A stretch of DNA of 64,000 nucleotides from Celoporthe dispersa (GCA_016584495.1 WAID01000013.1:930001-994000); one strand, 5' to 3'; numbered from the stretch's first letter, positions 35,020-49,351 are shown. The notes: generated by a model not told the origin, from the sequence alone. Made by a program: numbers and translations.

Positions 35020-38000
35020 ATGACCATGGCGCCTTCAAAACCAGTCGTACCGATCACGGAGCATATCATTGATCGCACCCCCGAGTATGAGGAGTTCATC
35101 AACAAACTCAGAGACTTCCATACAGACCGAGGCACCAAGTTCGATCCTGAGCCCAAGGTCGGCAATGGCCACATTGATCTCTTGAAGGTTTTCAATCATG
35201 TCGTCCAGTGTGGAGGCTACGACAGGATCACAGAGGAGAAGCTGCTGTGGCGCAAGGTGTCTCAAGAGCTTGGCATCTTTTCTCACAACGAGGCAGCTGT
35301 CGCCTTCAATCTGAAGTCTGCCTACTACAAGAATCTGGCTGCCTACGAGATCAGAACTGTCCACAACAAGACCCCCCTCCTCCCGAGATCCTCGAGGAAG
35401 TTTCGGCCAAGGGCGGTAATCTTCTGACCAGGACCCTGGAGAATTACCGACCCCGCGATCGTTCCACTGCGCAAAACTCCCCACAGCCCTCGGGCGACGA
35501 CGGCACACCTGCTCGAGACAGCAAACAAGAAGACACCCCCAGCTCAGGGAGGGCCGCACGCGGTCTGAGGCAGGCTCCGCCCCAGAGGGTCATCTTCCAG
35601 CCAGACACTGGCCCAACCCGACCGTCACGTCACGCTTCGGCGCAGCACGCCTCAAATGCCTCTGCCGCAACGTCAGCCAGCGCACAGGCGTCTAACGCCA
35701 ACGCCAACGCCGTCTCCCACCCGCAGAGCAACGGACACCTGCCACACAGCATGAACCGCTCTTCATCTCACCAGATGAACCAGGCCGCTCCTAGCCAGGT
35801 ATTACCGGCGCACATTGCCCGTGGCGGCGCGTCTGCAAGCTTCGTCCCCCAGAACTACGAACTGCATTCCTCGACGATCACGAGCTTCCAGCCTCCATCC
35901 GTCCAACCCCTGGCCCTTCGGCCTGTCGAGACGCCAGGCAACGCCCCCGCCAAGTTTCTGAGACGGTACCCGATGGCTGCTCCGCCCGTGGCGCGTCAGG
36001 CCCCATTACCCAGTAGTGAGCTGCTTCTCCCTGTAATCGTAATTGACCTGTTCTAACGATGTGCCTGTCCAGGCGTACCAGTCCAGCCCTCTCCTTTCGA
36101 TGGCCCGAACATCTACGCTCGATGCCTGTACGCACTGCGCTCGGGTCTGCCGGACGAAGAAGCATTCGCAGTACACCATCTCATGAAGATCTCCTACGAG
36201 CGAGGTGACAGGTACAAGTTTGAGGGTTTCCCAGGTCTGGCCGAAGGTCTTGTGGACGTGGTCCTAAAGGTGGGAGAGCTCTTCTACGACACCAAGTGGG
36301 CTATATCCTACGATCCAGATGCGGACGGGGAAGACATTGCCGAGCTAGATGGCATCAACGGCACTCAGGATATCCTGGAGCGTATTGCGCAACTGGTGCC
36401 CAGGTCTTCACACGATCAGATTCACCCCGCTGGCTTTGCAGACAAGATGGTCATCGTTACAGAGGCTGCCATGGCCATTCGCAACATGGTCATGCTACCC
36501 GAGAACTCGCGTCACATGGCCGACTTTCCACCCCTGAGGGACGTACTGTGTATTCTCCTCCACCTACCGTCTGGCGCGACAGGTGTGGAGCTGAAGCACA
36601 TCGCACTCGATATCGCAGAACAACTAACGCCGGAGCTGGCCCTCGAGGCTGATGACCCTCTCTACCGGACGCTGCTGGCCGAGCTCAAGTCATCTGATCG
36701 CGGCTGCATTCTGACGTCGCTCCGCGCCCTCGCACGGATTTCCATGAACTCGTCCGAGACGAACAAGCTGAGCTCCATTCCCCTGGACATCCTGGAACTC
36801 ATCATCGACTGGCTGATGCTCGATGACGACGAACTTCTCGATGCATGCTTGGACTTCCTCTACCAGTACACAGCTGTCGTATCCAACCTAGAGAACCTGC
36901 TCAGCTTTCGTTTCACCAAGGCGGAGAAATCCGAGACCCTTGTCAAGCATCTGGCTCGTCTCCTGTCGCACGGCGCAAAGCAAGTGGTCTACACGCAGAC
37001 GCTTGAACCCGAGATCAAGATCCCCTGCAGCGAGGACGTCGTACCTCTTCCCCATGACCTGCAAGAGCGTCTATTGGCCATGGAGGAGCCCGAGAGATGT
37101 TACATGTGGCTACGATGTCTATTCGAAGAAGACACCGAGGCCTCTATCACTCAGATTGCGATCTGGACGGCTTACCAGTCATCCTTTAGCAGTAGGCTGT
37201 CTCAGATGGGCAAGTCCATGATCTCTCCAGCGGATTTCATTAGGAATGTGAATCATGTGTGGACGACGGCCGGGGCACAGATCATTCGCGGGCCGAAGGG
37301 TGAGAACCAGAAATTCATCATCAAGGGGATCCGGGCTCGATCCCGCCCTGTCGACCCCGAGAACGAGGGTAGGGAGTATTTCCGCTGCCTGTGGACCCTG
37401 CCTGGTGCCAGGTACTCGAAGTGCAACCAATTTTTTGCAAATGCAGAGAAGATGTTTGAGCACATAATGCCCGCCCACCTCGGCGAGGCACCCGACGAAG
37501 ACGGCTTCTATGCCAACAAGGAAGTCGAGAATCGATGTTTCTGGGCCGGATGCAACAAGTTTGCTACGCCGACAAAAATGACCCTGAAAACCTTTGCGAA
37601 ACACGTCAAGACCCATCTGGCTGCGGTACAACACAATTTCGAGCCCCCTAATGCACCTCATTCCGCAATCAACGGCAACGGGCCCGCGCTGGACGGGAGT
37701 CGATCGAGTCCGGGCGAGAGCGCTGCTAAGCGATTGAAGCGCGCCCACACAGTGCCGGCGAAGGTCTTCTCCCTCGCCTTCGAAGAGACGCTCACCACCC
37801 GAGACGAGCGGAATCCCAACATAATTCAGCCGGCCGGAATACCTCTGAGCGCCGTGCTGGTCCTTCGCAACATCGCCCGCAATGTTGTCAAGACCGAGGC
37901 CCAGGATGACCTCCTTAAGGAGCAGGAGAAACAGGGCCTGGACGAGAGAGCGAGAGGTTGGAATGAGAGGCTCTTCCGATGTGTGCTGCCTCGGCTGCAT

Positions 38001-38072
38001 GAGGTCATGACGACCAACCGCGTGATGGCACCTAACATCTGTAGTCTATTGGAGCTGATCCAGGAGCAGTGA
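35020..38072 (+). CDS. rsc9: RSC chromatin-remodelling complex subunit Rsc9 (ARID/RFX-like)
   Basis: Subunit of the SWI/SNF-family RSC remodeler, binding DNA and positioning nucleosomes in the nucleus. Exons 35020-36015 and 36073-38072, intron of 57 nt (GTGAGC..TCCAG). The product is about 998 aa. Start is MTMAPSKP; a second Met is two codons later. The ARID domain is at about residues 20-115 (EEFINKLRDFHTDRGTKFD to LKSAYYKNLAAYE). A Ser/Ala/Asn/Gln-rich linker and a helical repeat-like middle follow. An RFX-type winged helix is near residues 705-780 (MWLRCLFEED, PADFIRNVNHVW, KFIIKGIRAR). Two C2H2-like fingers follow (FRCLWTLPGARYSKC.., RCFWAGCNKF..KHVKTH). The C6 run at 35372-35377 is one C short: NKTPPPPEILEEV needs seven. 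ARID plus RFX plus fingers is the Rsc9/ARID2 layout. Confidence 0.92.
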
Positions 38073-39122
38073 ACAAGCTATTGTGACAACACAGGGGAGG
38101 GCGCTTCTTTAAATGGTTCGGACGGAGGATTACTCATTTTGGCGGATGTGGCAAAAGGAAAAAAAGTCTCTTTCTATATCAGGCCGTGGACGGGTTGAGA
38201 CCAAGCCTTCTTCATGGGTGCTGTGGTCATGGTAATACCCTCATGACGGCGTTGATGGCTAGGCGCGACACGGCGTAGGGTTGCAGGCATGAGGCCAGTC
38301 ATGCTGTTGACTAATATTTGCATTTGTTCAGCAGCTGTTGCCCTAGTACCATGGAGATACCTGCTAGGGAAATGAATGTATTATCAATTCTATGTTCTTG
38401 TGACACCCATTGTGACGATTTCTCGGCGTTTTTAGGGATGAGCGTCGTTCTTAATCCTAGCTATGCCTTTTCCCTGTGGCCATTACCCTCCTGAATTGCA
38501 ATCTGGTTGCCTCCCCGCCCCGGTCTCTGTTGTTTTATTTATGTATTCTTTTTGTCCTGTGGAAGTAGTGTCATTCAAGTGTACATAGATCCAGACGTGG
38601 GGGTTCCAAACCTTTAAAATCACTGAGGGCCAAGTTAAGGACCCAAAAGGGCGGCCAGGGGCAGCAAGTGTAGAACACACTGCCCAAAAGCAGGAGAGCA
38701 GCCACCAGGACCGACTTCTAGGGAAATGCAAGCCACAGTCACAGGGGCCAGTGCGGCACCCAGGTAGCTAGCATTTCTTAAGAAGCTGGAATATTTGTGC
38801 TCCTGTATGCAGTAATACATGGGAATAGGTCGGGTCCCGTTCAAGTCTGGTCGGGTCAGCAACAGTCAGCGCAGATAAGTGTTTATAAGCCAATGGCATG
38901 GGGAGAAAAAAAAAGTATATACAGCTAAGTTATAGAATATAAAACTTCTCAAAAGCTTGTGCACCACCTCTGCCCCCAACAAGAAAAGGTCGCTATGTAC
39001 GCCAGAAGAAGAAAATAAAAAATGCCAAAGTATGCACATGCAGCAGCGGGTTACGGAAAACCCAACCGTATTCTAGGCTGCTCGTTTATTGAGGGGGTGT
39101 GGTCCTCTGCCCTTCCCAAAAT
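38073..39122. other. Convergent 3' spacer, rsc9 / GH55
   Basis: 1.05 kb with no gene recognised. It is AT-rich at 38880-39040. Confidence 0.5.
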
Positions 39123-41742
39123 CTAACCCGTCCTGAAGGAGATGATGTTGGACTGGTACACGCCCTCGTTGTCCTCCCAGTTGGCGACCTCCGTGCCAGA
39201 GTTGTCGATCATGCTCACCGAGCCGATCGTGTTGACGGAGTACATGTTGATGTTGGAGAGCGTGCCCTGCAGCCTGATGATGCGCGCCTGGCACTGTTCT
39301 CCAGTTGCGAAGGTGGAGCAGTCTATTTTGATATCGATGTTAGCAGCTTGTTTTTATCAAGATGGCAAGATGGGACAAGAAGCGTACTCTGTGAGTAGTT
39401 GTCGAACCAGGAGTAGTGGTTCGCGCCGTAGATGAACATATCCGACGAACCCAGGATGCGCAGGCCCCAGGCCTCGTCGCAGTTTCGCTGACACCGTCAC
39501 AGTCAAACGTCGGGTCCTGGAGGGTCGCGTTCGCAGTGAACGGCACAAGGGCGGTGGGCAGGGGTTGGTAGTACGGCGTCTCCGTCTGCAGCTGCGAGGC
39601 GAAGATGTTGGTGGTGTCGGCGAACTGGTATTGGTAGAGCACGTGGTGCTCGACGGCTGTGCCGACCAGCCAGAAGGTGCCGGTCGTCGACTCGATGTAC
39701 ATGCCGCGGCCCGAGTAGATGGTGATCTGCGTGTCGGAGCTGTCATCGATGTCGTGGTCGGCAGCCCTGAAAGATGGAGTGTTAATCTCATGGAGCGCAC
39801 AGAAAGAAATCAGGTGGGTTTCGCGTCCGACTTACCAGAGCCACATGTTCTCCATGTACAACCCACTCGATCCCGTGGTGGCATGAAGACTCATGTAAGC
39901 CGCAATACACGAGGTGTCTACCGCTGCGCTACCAGGGTCCTTGGGGCACTGGGCAACCTGCAGGTCACTGCCATCATACCCACCAATGCGAGCGTGGACA
40001 TCCCACATGCCGCTCGGCGTACCGCTGGCGCCACCAGGTTGTACTGGATCAGGATGGCGCCGGCGGTCGCGCCCTGTCCGGACACGATGAAGTCGCTGAG
40101 CGCGACGTAGCCCGACTCGCCCTCGGTGCCAATCTGCAGCAGGACCTGGGGGCTGTCAATGTCCTCGAAGTAGGAGCCCGAGGCCATGAGCACGGGGAAG
40201 GTCTCTCCGACGATCTTGGTGCCCGCGGGGATGGAGATGGTGCTGGTGATGAGGTATAGACCGTAGTCAATGTAGACGACCTGGCCTGCGCTCGCGGCGC
40301 TGGTGATGGCCGACTGGATGGCCGCTGTGTCGTCCGTAGCTCCGTCTCCAACCGCGCCAGCAGTGCGCACGCTCACAAAGTCCGACGCCGAGAGGGTCTC
40401 GTATTGCGGCTTGGACTGGGTGTAGTAGTTGGTACCAGATCCGAGCAGGGCAGCAGGACGGCTGACAGCCGTGATGGTGCCCATGGTGTCGGTGGGTCCC
40501 GTGGTCAGCGTGTAGGTGTGTCCCTCTGCCCACGCAGCGATTGTTGTAGTACCACCGGCAAGGACGGTGCCGCTGTCGTTCTCGATGGCGACAGGGGTGT
40601 TGCTCAGGACGACGTTCTCCAGGACCAGGCTGCCGTTGGTAGTGGAAGTGGAGGCTGTATCATAGGCAGTCTTGATACCCACATCGACATTCGTAAAGGT
40701 GCTGTCGATGACAATCACGGAGCCAACGACCTGGTCGGAGGACGAATCCAAAGACATATCGATACCCAGGGGGGCATTGTTGATGGTGAGGTTCATGAAG
40801 GTCCAGTCCCAGTCCCACAGCATCTGAATGGCGGCCGTGGCCGGGTTGTTGAACTCGAGGTTGCGCATGGTGTACTGCTGGTTGCCGAACTGCGCGCCGT
40901 ATGCACCACCGTTGAAGGTCACGTCGGTCATGAACCCACCGCTGCCAGACTCCATGAAGATACCCACGTGGACAACACCAGAGGTTGTAGGCATGTTGAA
41001 GACCACATTCTGGAGCGAGGTCGCCTGTGAGACGGGCCAGTGGATGCCTGTGCAGGCCGTCGTGGCAGCAACGTTGGTCGTGTCGATGATCAAGTTCCGG
41101 ACCGAGGTGTAGAACACATTGGTGGACACCCAGTTCAGATCCGAGCTGTAGTACGGGTTGGCATCAATGAGGCCGAAGCCAGACATATCGGCCGCGGCCT
41201 TCAGCGTGGGCGGGTCGGTGGCATCACCAATAAGCTGGGTGAAGTAGTCGGGGTAGATGGACGTGGAGATGAGGTAGGTCCCCGCAGGAAAGTAAACAAT
41301 TGCCGGTGTCGCCGTAGTAGAATCCTGTAGAGAGTTGTCAGGGAGGCTGGACATGTGGTGTATGATGATGATGATGACAGTAGCATGGTTGCATATGAGG
41401 GCCACCCTCTCGGTTGACAACTTACACATCCCTCACCACATCGACTCCCTGCATCGATGGCAGCGTTTATGGCGGCCGTGTCATCAGTGACTCCATCGCC
41501 TGGTCACGCGAGACAATACTTGTTAGCAAACAAACCGTCCAACTAATGTTACACGGCCTGAGGTTTTGGGGTCTCGAAAACACACCTGTGGCACCATAGT
41601 CCATGACGTTTCTAAACACAACATAATCAGATCCACCATAGGGAGCCAGGCCCTGATGGGCGATGTCTTCCATCCACCATGCCGCATGGGCGCTGAAGGG
41701 AAGGCTGGCAAAGGCCAGGGCAAAATGAATGAACGAACGCAT
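39123..41742 (-). CDS. GH55 exo-beta-1,3-glucanase, secreted
   Basis: Releases glucose or gentiobiose from beta-1,3-glucan, either fungal wall turnover or attack on other fungi. Five exons: 41742-41586, 41499-41426, 41324-39836, 39766-39388 and 39322-39123. The product is about 766 aa. The start chosen is MRSFIHFALAFASLPFSAHA (signal peptide); an in-frame Met seven codons upstream (41763) is possible. Two right-handed beta-helix modules repeat the motif GDGVTDDTAAIN (about residues 52-63) and GDGATDDTAAIQSAI (second half), the GH55 signature. Also seen are WWMEDIAHQGLAPY, IHWPVSQATSL and TGLYMENMWLW-like SGLYMENMWLW. Two one-base gaps, at about 40027-40028 (AP-SGTPSGMW) and about 39483-39485 (SE-NCDEAWGLR), are corrected in this reading; exon phases then agree throughout. 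Confidence 0.92.
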
Positions 41743-41868
41743 GGTCAACCGAGGACTCAGCATGAAGAAGGGAAGGGAACGAAACACGGGCGAGTCCAAT
41801 CAAGGGAGACGGACCTTGGCTTGAAACGAAGGACGATGGGACGAACACCATGTGGCACTACCAGGCAG

Positions 41869-41874
41869 TATATA
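41869..41874 (-). promoter_or_regulatory. TATA box of the GH55 gene
   Basis: The minus strand shows GAGTATATACTG about 127 nt before the chosen ATG, a plausible core promoter. Confidence 0.4.
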
Positions 41875-44800
41875 CTCAAACATTTCGCCGACAAGCTTAA
41901 GGGCAAAAGTACGTAAAGACTGGAATAGGGTGGCATATCCGCTGGCATTTTGCCATCCCTGAGCAGGGGGAGTGGAGGCCCACGGGGCCAAAGCGACCAG
42001 GTTAGCAAGGGATGGGTACATGCCGCTGCGTACATCTGGCCACGCCCAGGAACGGGGCATCGTGACATCGCGAGGCTAGCCACCTTCCCAGAGGGTGCGC
42101 GCAACAGGGGCCAGCCACAAATGGGATTTGGCCGAGAGGACCGAGGGGGGAAAACCCAGGCGAGATCCCTGCCCGCATCTGCCTCCTCTCTCGACAGCGT
42201 GTGTGTGTGTATGTTCTTGTGCGTGTGGAGAGCGGCGGCGGTCGAACAGGCGTGGCTTGTCGTCACAAACCCTTCTAGACACGACCACTTGACGTTCGCC
42301 GACCAGAGATGCTGATCGATCCCGTCTTCACGAGACCTGTGGTCTTGGGCGGACGTGTCATGGCACATGGGCAAGAAGGGCCACATGCCTGCCCCCCCCC
42401 CCCCTCTCGCAGGGACCGCGGCTCAGTGGCAGATGGCAAATCCCCTACCCACACAGCAGCGTCTGACTTGTTCATTTGTTCCTAGCTCACAGCAAGCAGG
42501 TTAGCAGAGGAGGAGAGGGGGTTGGGAGGGGGGATGTGGCGCTGAGAAAGGGCTGCATTAGCGACGCGGCTTCTAAAAATGCCAGGGTTGGTTTCCAGAT
42601 TCGACAAGGCGGCAGTATGTGCCGACGAATGCTGAAGCGGCCCGCGGTGATTCGTCGCCGCCAAATTTCAGGGACGAAGCATGCCAAAAGGGTCTCCAAC
42701 CACGCCGGAGATTTGATGGTGGCAGGACCAGGAGGGTAGTCGCGACCCACTTCTGACGCCTGATCGAGCCTGCCAGCCCGATGGAGCGATGTTTGACAAG
42801 GCTCCACGATTCGCGGGACTGAGACGCGCCAACCCCACCGCTCGGTCCTCTTTCCGGTTGATCTCTGCAAGTGATGTGGCCAACAACCTGGGGGGTCTCG
42901 CCAGCGGGTAAAACTTCATGGCTGTTCTCAAGGGGGGGCGAGGCCAAAGCTCTATTGGGCAACATCTGGATTGCTGGCTGGTCGACCAGACAATCCTCCG
43001 AAACTGCCCTGTGCCTTGTTACGGGACAATGTCGGCCTATTTGAGCTGGGACTGCGCATGCCACAAATAGAGTCGAGTCGGCTCAGGAAGGCAGTGGCTC
43101 GTTGTGCGGCGCCTCCTGCGCGTTGGGAGCGGAGGCCGTCGGCTTGCTTAGGAAGGAAGAGTGTTCGTCCCCAGGTGGAGAACCTCGCGATCCTGAGCGG
43201 CGAAAAGGCAGCGACGATACAGTACAAGGAACGGCAGCAGTAAAGATGATCGCCATCGACCCTTGGGCTCCGTCGGCTCAGGTGAAAATCATCCCAAGCG
43301 AGCGGCTCCATAGTCCAAGTTGTGTGGAGAGAGGGTCATGGGTGGAACAGTCCGCCCACATGATCCTCGATGCGCACTCATCGGGGGTGCAGCTGACTCT
43401 AGCTCTCGAAGGACCGGACTCCGGTTCACGATTGCGGGAGCAGGCGAGGTTTGTGGTGTTCCGGCGGTCGAGGTCCCGGATGACGTGATGTGCCGCACCC
43501 TGCATCTGCTGCTGGGCAGAGTTCTTCGAGCTATCGCCAACCGCCAGCTGCTCTAGCCGTACCGTGACGTGCGTGGCTCCCCACCAAGGTCTGATTCAAC
43601 AACGTCCTCTAGGCTGGATCCTGTGCCTGAAAATAGCGTCAGCAGGGTGCATTATTTGTTCATATCGCGATTCATGCCGCCGGTGTTTCGAATCCTGAAT
43701 CCTCGAGAGATTGTGGCTGTCCGGTTGGGGAGACTTTTGGTAAGGTTTGCCACACAAACATCAGGATGGTTTTTGTTTTGGGGGGGGGGGATCGTTTTTT
43801 TTTTTTTAACACCTACACCAACACAACGACTCTCATCCTTGCTGGCTGGCCTGTACCTTGCCGACCTGCTTGCCTGCCTGCCTATCTGGCTGCCTACTAT
43901 GTTCCAATCCTGGCGGATCATCTTGGCTGTCTTGGTCTGGTCACCCTCTCCTTAGCCGACCAGAGCACATGTCATCCGCTGGACCATCCCAGCCGGATAG
44001 GCTCCGCCCCTGCACGAGATGTGTGATGTGTTCACGGGCATCTGGGGTAGGTGTCCATCACTGGACTCCACTCGGCGGTTCTTGGAAATGATGCGGTTAG
44101 TTAGTCATTCGTGCAAAAACTTCGAATAGGTCAGATCAACCCAGGATCGGGCCGTCTGAAGGTTAGCTGCCAGGGCTGCCTACAGTAGCCGCGCATGGCC
44201 GGAAAATGAGAGAGAGTGTAAGAGTGAGGAAAAGGACCGAGCTGGCTTTGACGTATCGAGAATGCAACTATGACAAGGGGGCTTTGGATGATCTGCTCCT
44301 ATAGTGGCTGATCACGTAGGACGTAGTACAATTGTAGTATGTCAGCATGTTAAAAGGCCTGTAATTTTCATAAAAGCAGGTTAGGCCTTAGTTAGTCCCC
44401 AGACTTCCCCAGATTATTGTCGGCATGGCCTTGTGCGCCGGTAAGCACAGCATGTGGAGGCGCTATTGTAGGGGCCATCTGACCACCTATCTGCCTGCCT
44501 TTCGTGGACCTAGCTTGGTCATGCATGCTTCGGCATTAGGCCAACGGTGAGAACTTCGGCCGAATTTCGTTTACACTGAGCGACCCACTGACGTTGCTAC
44601 ACACACAGATTTTGGGCAAGTCATAGACAGATGCTAAGGTCACGATCTTCTTCTGCTTCTTCTTCTTCTTCTTTTCTTTACATTTTTAAATTTATTATGG
44701 GCTCCAAGTGGGTTTCTCTGAAGCGCCGAAGTTGCGGCTGCTTTGGCCCGTCTTTCCGCTTCATACCAGCAGTCTCGGTGTTCTGCTGATACAGGAGACG

Positions 44801-47800
44801 ACGACGCCCACTATCGTCAGACAACAATGACTCGCACTCTCTCTTCCTTTCTTCACAGTCCAAATTCCCAGATGGCGCCCACTCGTTGCTCACTCCCCGG
44901 TTTGGCCGGATCAGATGAACCCCTCGGCGGTCTCCCGAGCTCAGTCCATGAGGGAAGCGCAGTAGCTCAAAACCACACACTTGAGACCACCTAGTGACAA
45001 TGTTTTTGTCGTCGACGATAGAAATTCAAGGCCGAAAATTTGACGGCCAAGTATCCAAAGTGACTTGCTCACTCGATATGCTGCCTGTGCGTGTTTTTCA
45101 TTCCAGCCCCCGCGAAGACCACCGTTTGTTGGTTCTCAGGCTGAAGCGGCCTAGGACAAATGATGGTATTTGAGAGCGGTCCAGAGGAGCAGCCGTCGAG
45201 ACTCACAGTAACTCTTAACATATGGCTAAATATCTCTCACGAGTTGAAGCTTGTTGCTCACCACACACACCTGCCCCTCGCCCTGCCCGGGTGGTGGCCA
45301 TCTTAGCTGACAATCATGTATCGCCATTAATTCTTCCCTTTCGATCTGGTTGAACACTTTAGCCCACGCGTCTTCTTCGATCTAGCCTACATCAAGGATC
45401 AGAGTTCATCTCGGATGTGTGCATACTCTGCTCAGACTGGGTTGCGGAGGCCGGCCGCATCTCTGTCGAGATTATGGACGCTGAGTTCCTGATCGAAGGC
45501 TCCTTTTGGCGCTCGCTCACCCGGGTCTCAGCGAGTTCTTGACCCTACAGGAGATGGGAAGAGATTGCTCGATATGTCTCATGCTATGAACGGAACAGAC
45601 ATACATCACATCTGGTCCCTTGCTGCGAGCTGAACAACTCGCAGACGACCATAAGTGGAAATATAAGGGCACTGTCGATGCGACCGCATCGGTGACCACT
45701 CTCGCGACAATACGTTGTCTGCGGACATGACTGGATATCCCAAACTCCCAAATGGTTACAGAAGATCGGCCTCGAAGCTATGAGGTAGTGAAGCTGTGGG
45801 CCGCATCTGACCGGCTGAGCGAGACCGTGCTAGCCGATGACTGACTTTCCAGTCCGCCACGATGCTCTCCTTAGTCGCAGTGCGAGCTCATGCAAACAAG
45901 GTATAGCCCAACCTATGTATTGAGAAGCCTTTCAATAATTTTTATGACCGTGCGATCGACAGGAGCGCGGAGAAAGTAGAAGAGGAGGAGGAGTGGCGGC
46001 GTAGGTCAAGGTCAAGGTCGGGCCTGTAGTTCTCGTCGATTTCGACATATGACTGGTTCGCCAAAGAGGGGATGGAGGTGTGGCCATTCGCAATCAGCCT
46101 GCCACGCAAATCTGTACTCTGAGCTTCAACGCGCCTTGAACCACATCTTAAGAGAGGAACATACCAGAGGTATCGTTTGTCATATGCCGTCTAGCCCGTC
46201 AAGATGCTCGTCGAGAGCTTCATCGTCGACGCGGTTCGACACACCGTGACATGAGCCCAATCGGCTGGGACAGTAAAGCCTACCCTTCCAAAGCGACCAT
46301 GGTAAACTTACCGGTTTTGGATTTCTGGTAGCATCGGGCTGTTCAATATTGTTTCAGAAAGAAGGCCACTCATGACCTTTGACCACGGTCTTGGCTGGGA
46401 GTATCGGTGTACTGGCGAGTGAGTGCCGACGCCATTAAAACCTGCGCCTTGTCATGTTGTCCTGAGCGATCGGTACCTGCGACCGGCGGAGAGTGCTTCA
46501 TGGCCATGCATGCCATCTTCCCAGTTCTTTCAGCTTGCAGCGTCGAGAAGTCAGTCCTTGGTGGCGGCAGCGAAACTGGTCGTTGCGTTGGGCCGCTGTA
46601 ACGTTGGCTCCCAACAGGTGTGATGTTCTTGGTAAGGGCGGACGTGACGGGTCTGATATTTGACGGGCCAACCAGGGGCGCATCAAGGATCTGTGCCCTC
46701 ATGAAAGTCCCAAGTCAATCTTCATTTATTATAGATCCTGAGGTCTTCTCCGCATCTTGCCATGGCACCAGGCGGTGAACCCCAATGCTAGAAATGGGGC
46801 CCACACCACCCACCAGGGGCCGTTCCTTTCCCCGGATTTTCGTAGAATCTGGGGGATCATGGGTTCTCCAACTTGGCTTCCCCGGATTCTTGGGCTCTCT
46901 CTCGTTCTCTCTCTCCATCATCTCCACACCACGATCCAGGTACAATTTTGAAGGGAATTCTTGGGGTTGTCTTGGGGGAAATCCCGCTGACTTCCAACGA
47001 GGCCATATCGCAGCCCAGAACCCCGACAAGAGGGCTCATAGCAGATGAGATTAGACGCCTCATAATTGGCTGGGCGATCCATTCTAGTTTGGGTCCTGCA
47101 GCCAGAGCGGGCGGCGGGTGGACTTGCATCAGCGCATCAGTGCGTCGAACCGATCCATTGCGCGGATTCCATTTGCAATGCCGAGGCGAGCGTTGGAAAC
47201 CCCTCTTTTCGCTAGTTTAGCCTCGCAACATTTCCGCCCCGGGGTGGCTGGAGGCTTGTTCCCTGCTGCATTCGACCGCGCCTTCCCCCTCTTCACCCCT
47301 CCCTCCCTGCCCCCCAAAAGGTACTATTCTCCAATGCGGAGACGAATGTTGTTACTGTTATCCATCGCAACTGCTGATCCATGAGGATAAATGGGGAATC
47401 CCAATCCATCCCTGGTGGGAGTGGTGGAGGACGACAAAGTATTCAAGGAGTACAGCGTGCGACAGGAGGGAAGGGCCTAAGCTTGAGCACCGTGCAGGTG
47501 CTGACAGACGTGTCCATGCCGGCTCCATGCTGGCCAGTAAAACCTCCCGCTAGAGCTACCGCCAAGCTGGAGCAGGCTGCTGACGGTACGGGATCCCGGG
47601 CAGAGACGCCCGTGTCTCCTGATGCATCTTCGCTGGTGGATGCTGGAATAAACCTTGGCCAGAGCATGCACGTACGCAGCACTACAGCTAGCAGTCCTGC
47701 TGCCGCTCCCAATCCACCCTCCGAGAGGTTGTAAGCAATTCTAAAGGGTAGCTAATAACAAAGGGATGACGTCGTTCTCCCCGTCTAACATGCTCCTCTT

Positions 47801-49312
47801 GGACGTTTGTGACCTGCTGCAGGTCTCCAATCCCAACATCTTCCCGTGTTCGAGCTTGGAAGGGACAGGGGAGCGGCTGCTGCTGCCGTGGTACGAGCCA
47901 GAAAGGCCCCCTCCCCCCGGCCCCCCCTGTAGCTACCATACCACAGTAGCACCCCAAACCACGGTACTGTCGGCCTGTGTACCACCCACCCCAAGTCACT
48001 GCGCAGTCCACCGTGCCACTTTCTCTGCCTTGTCTGCCCACCTCCAAAAGATCCCGTCCCCACCTCCGCAAAGCCTCCGCATTTTCGCCCACATATTTTC
48101 CTCCACTCCCTTCCCAACTCGCAGCACGATTGCGGAGCACTGTACCTACCGGTCAACAGGGAAACCGAACAGCGCAAGAGAAGGCGAGAGGCTGCATGCA
48201 CGCTCTCCACTTTCTGGCCAGCAGCTCGACCGACCAGCCCTCTCCGCGTCCCTGACCAGCAGCACCAAGGAAGGAAGGGTATCTGGTGACCATGCCGCTG
48301 CATTCAATCCAGAGATCAACAATGCTCGACTGAACGTGCTGCGCTCCTTGAAGAAGCATCATTGAGGGCCAGGCAGCAACAGCAACAGTAGGACCGACAG
48401 CAGTAACAGCAGCACCAAGCCCCAGTAGCGACAAAATACTCCCTGTCCTTGTCCAGCTGCACCTCTCTGGTAGTCACCACAACATATCTTCTTTCCCCCT
48501 TCTCACCTCTACACAACCACCTCTTTATCATCATTTGTCCATATCCCCTTTCTTGTCTCGGGCCATCCACCCCCGCCTTTTCTGCTTTAGGTGCCCAAGG
48601 CTTCTCTAGCCCTCTCCCTACATCACATCTCCATCTTCTACCTGTCGATCCATCATCATCAACAGCCTGCCCGACGGCCCAGGATTAGGTCCTCATCATC
48701 TCCAATCCACACATAGACTCAGGTCGGCCCAAGCCGGTCGGAGTCAGGCCCCAACGACCAGAGCACCCATCAGGCTGCGGAGAACAATCATTCCCGCTGA
48801 GAAGCTGATCAGCAAACCCTCAGCCCTGCTGTAGCAGCCAGCCCGACTCTGCCTGTTGGAGAAGGCATACCACGAGAGGAGAAGGACACCAAACGAGATC
48901 TACAGTGCACAGTACGTATGCGTTTACTTGACAGTCGACGAATCTAATCTCTCACCTTGCTGCGCGCTGTACAGATCTTGCTCTGTGCGCGACAGAAATG
49001 TGACTCACCTTTCCGACAGCCCATCGGGATTTTGACATGCCTGCAGTTGACAGTTGACCTTCAAGCTCGCGGCCTATGATCCCTTAAGTCTTCCTCAAGC
49101 CCAGCATTCCGAGGTTTCAGAAACACCTCTGGCACAAAACGTGTCCTGGTATGTGAATGTTTTGATTACACTGCGCGTCAATCCTGATTTCTACTGTGTT
49201 CACTGCCCTGCGATCTCCAACTCCCGCCTCGTCTTCTCCTTCACCACGTGCAGCACACTGCTTCCACAAGCCTCACGACTGGGGATCATCTTTACTTTCC
49301 CCTCACTTGGCC

Positions 49313-49351
49313 GCGCGCGCACACACACACACACACACACATACACACACA
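49313..49351. repeat. GC/AC dinucleotide microsatellite
   Basis: GCGCGCGC runs directly into (AC)10 and a further ATACACACACA stretch. Alternating purine-pyrimidine over about 39 nt could adopt Z-DNA. Confidence 0.85.

Noticed and set aside
42573..43064. 163-codon minus-strand ORF
   Set aside because: It overlaps other equally long frames on both strands and has no recognisable feature.
47766..48365. 199-codon plus ORF
   Set aside because: Pro/Ser/Thr-rich low-complexity translation of pyrimidine-rich leader-like DNA; a 172-codon frame overlaps it on the other strand.
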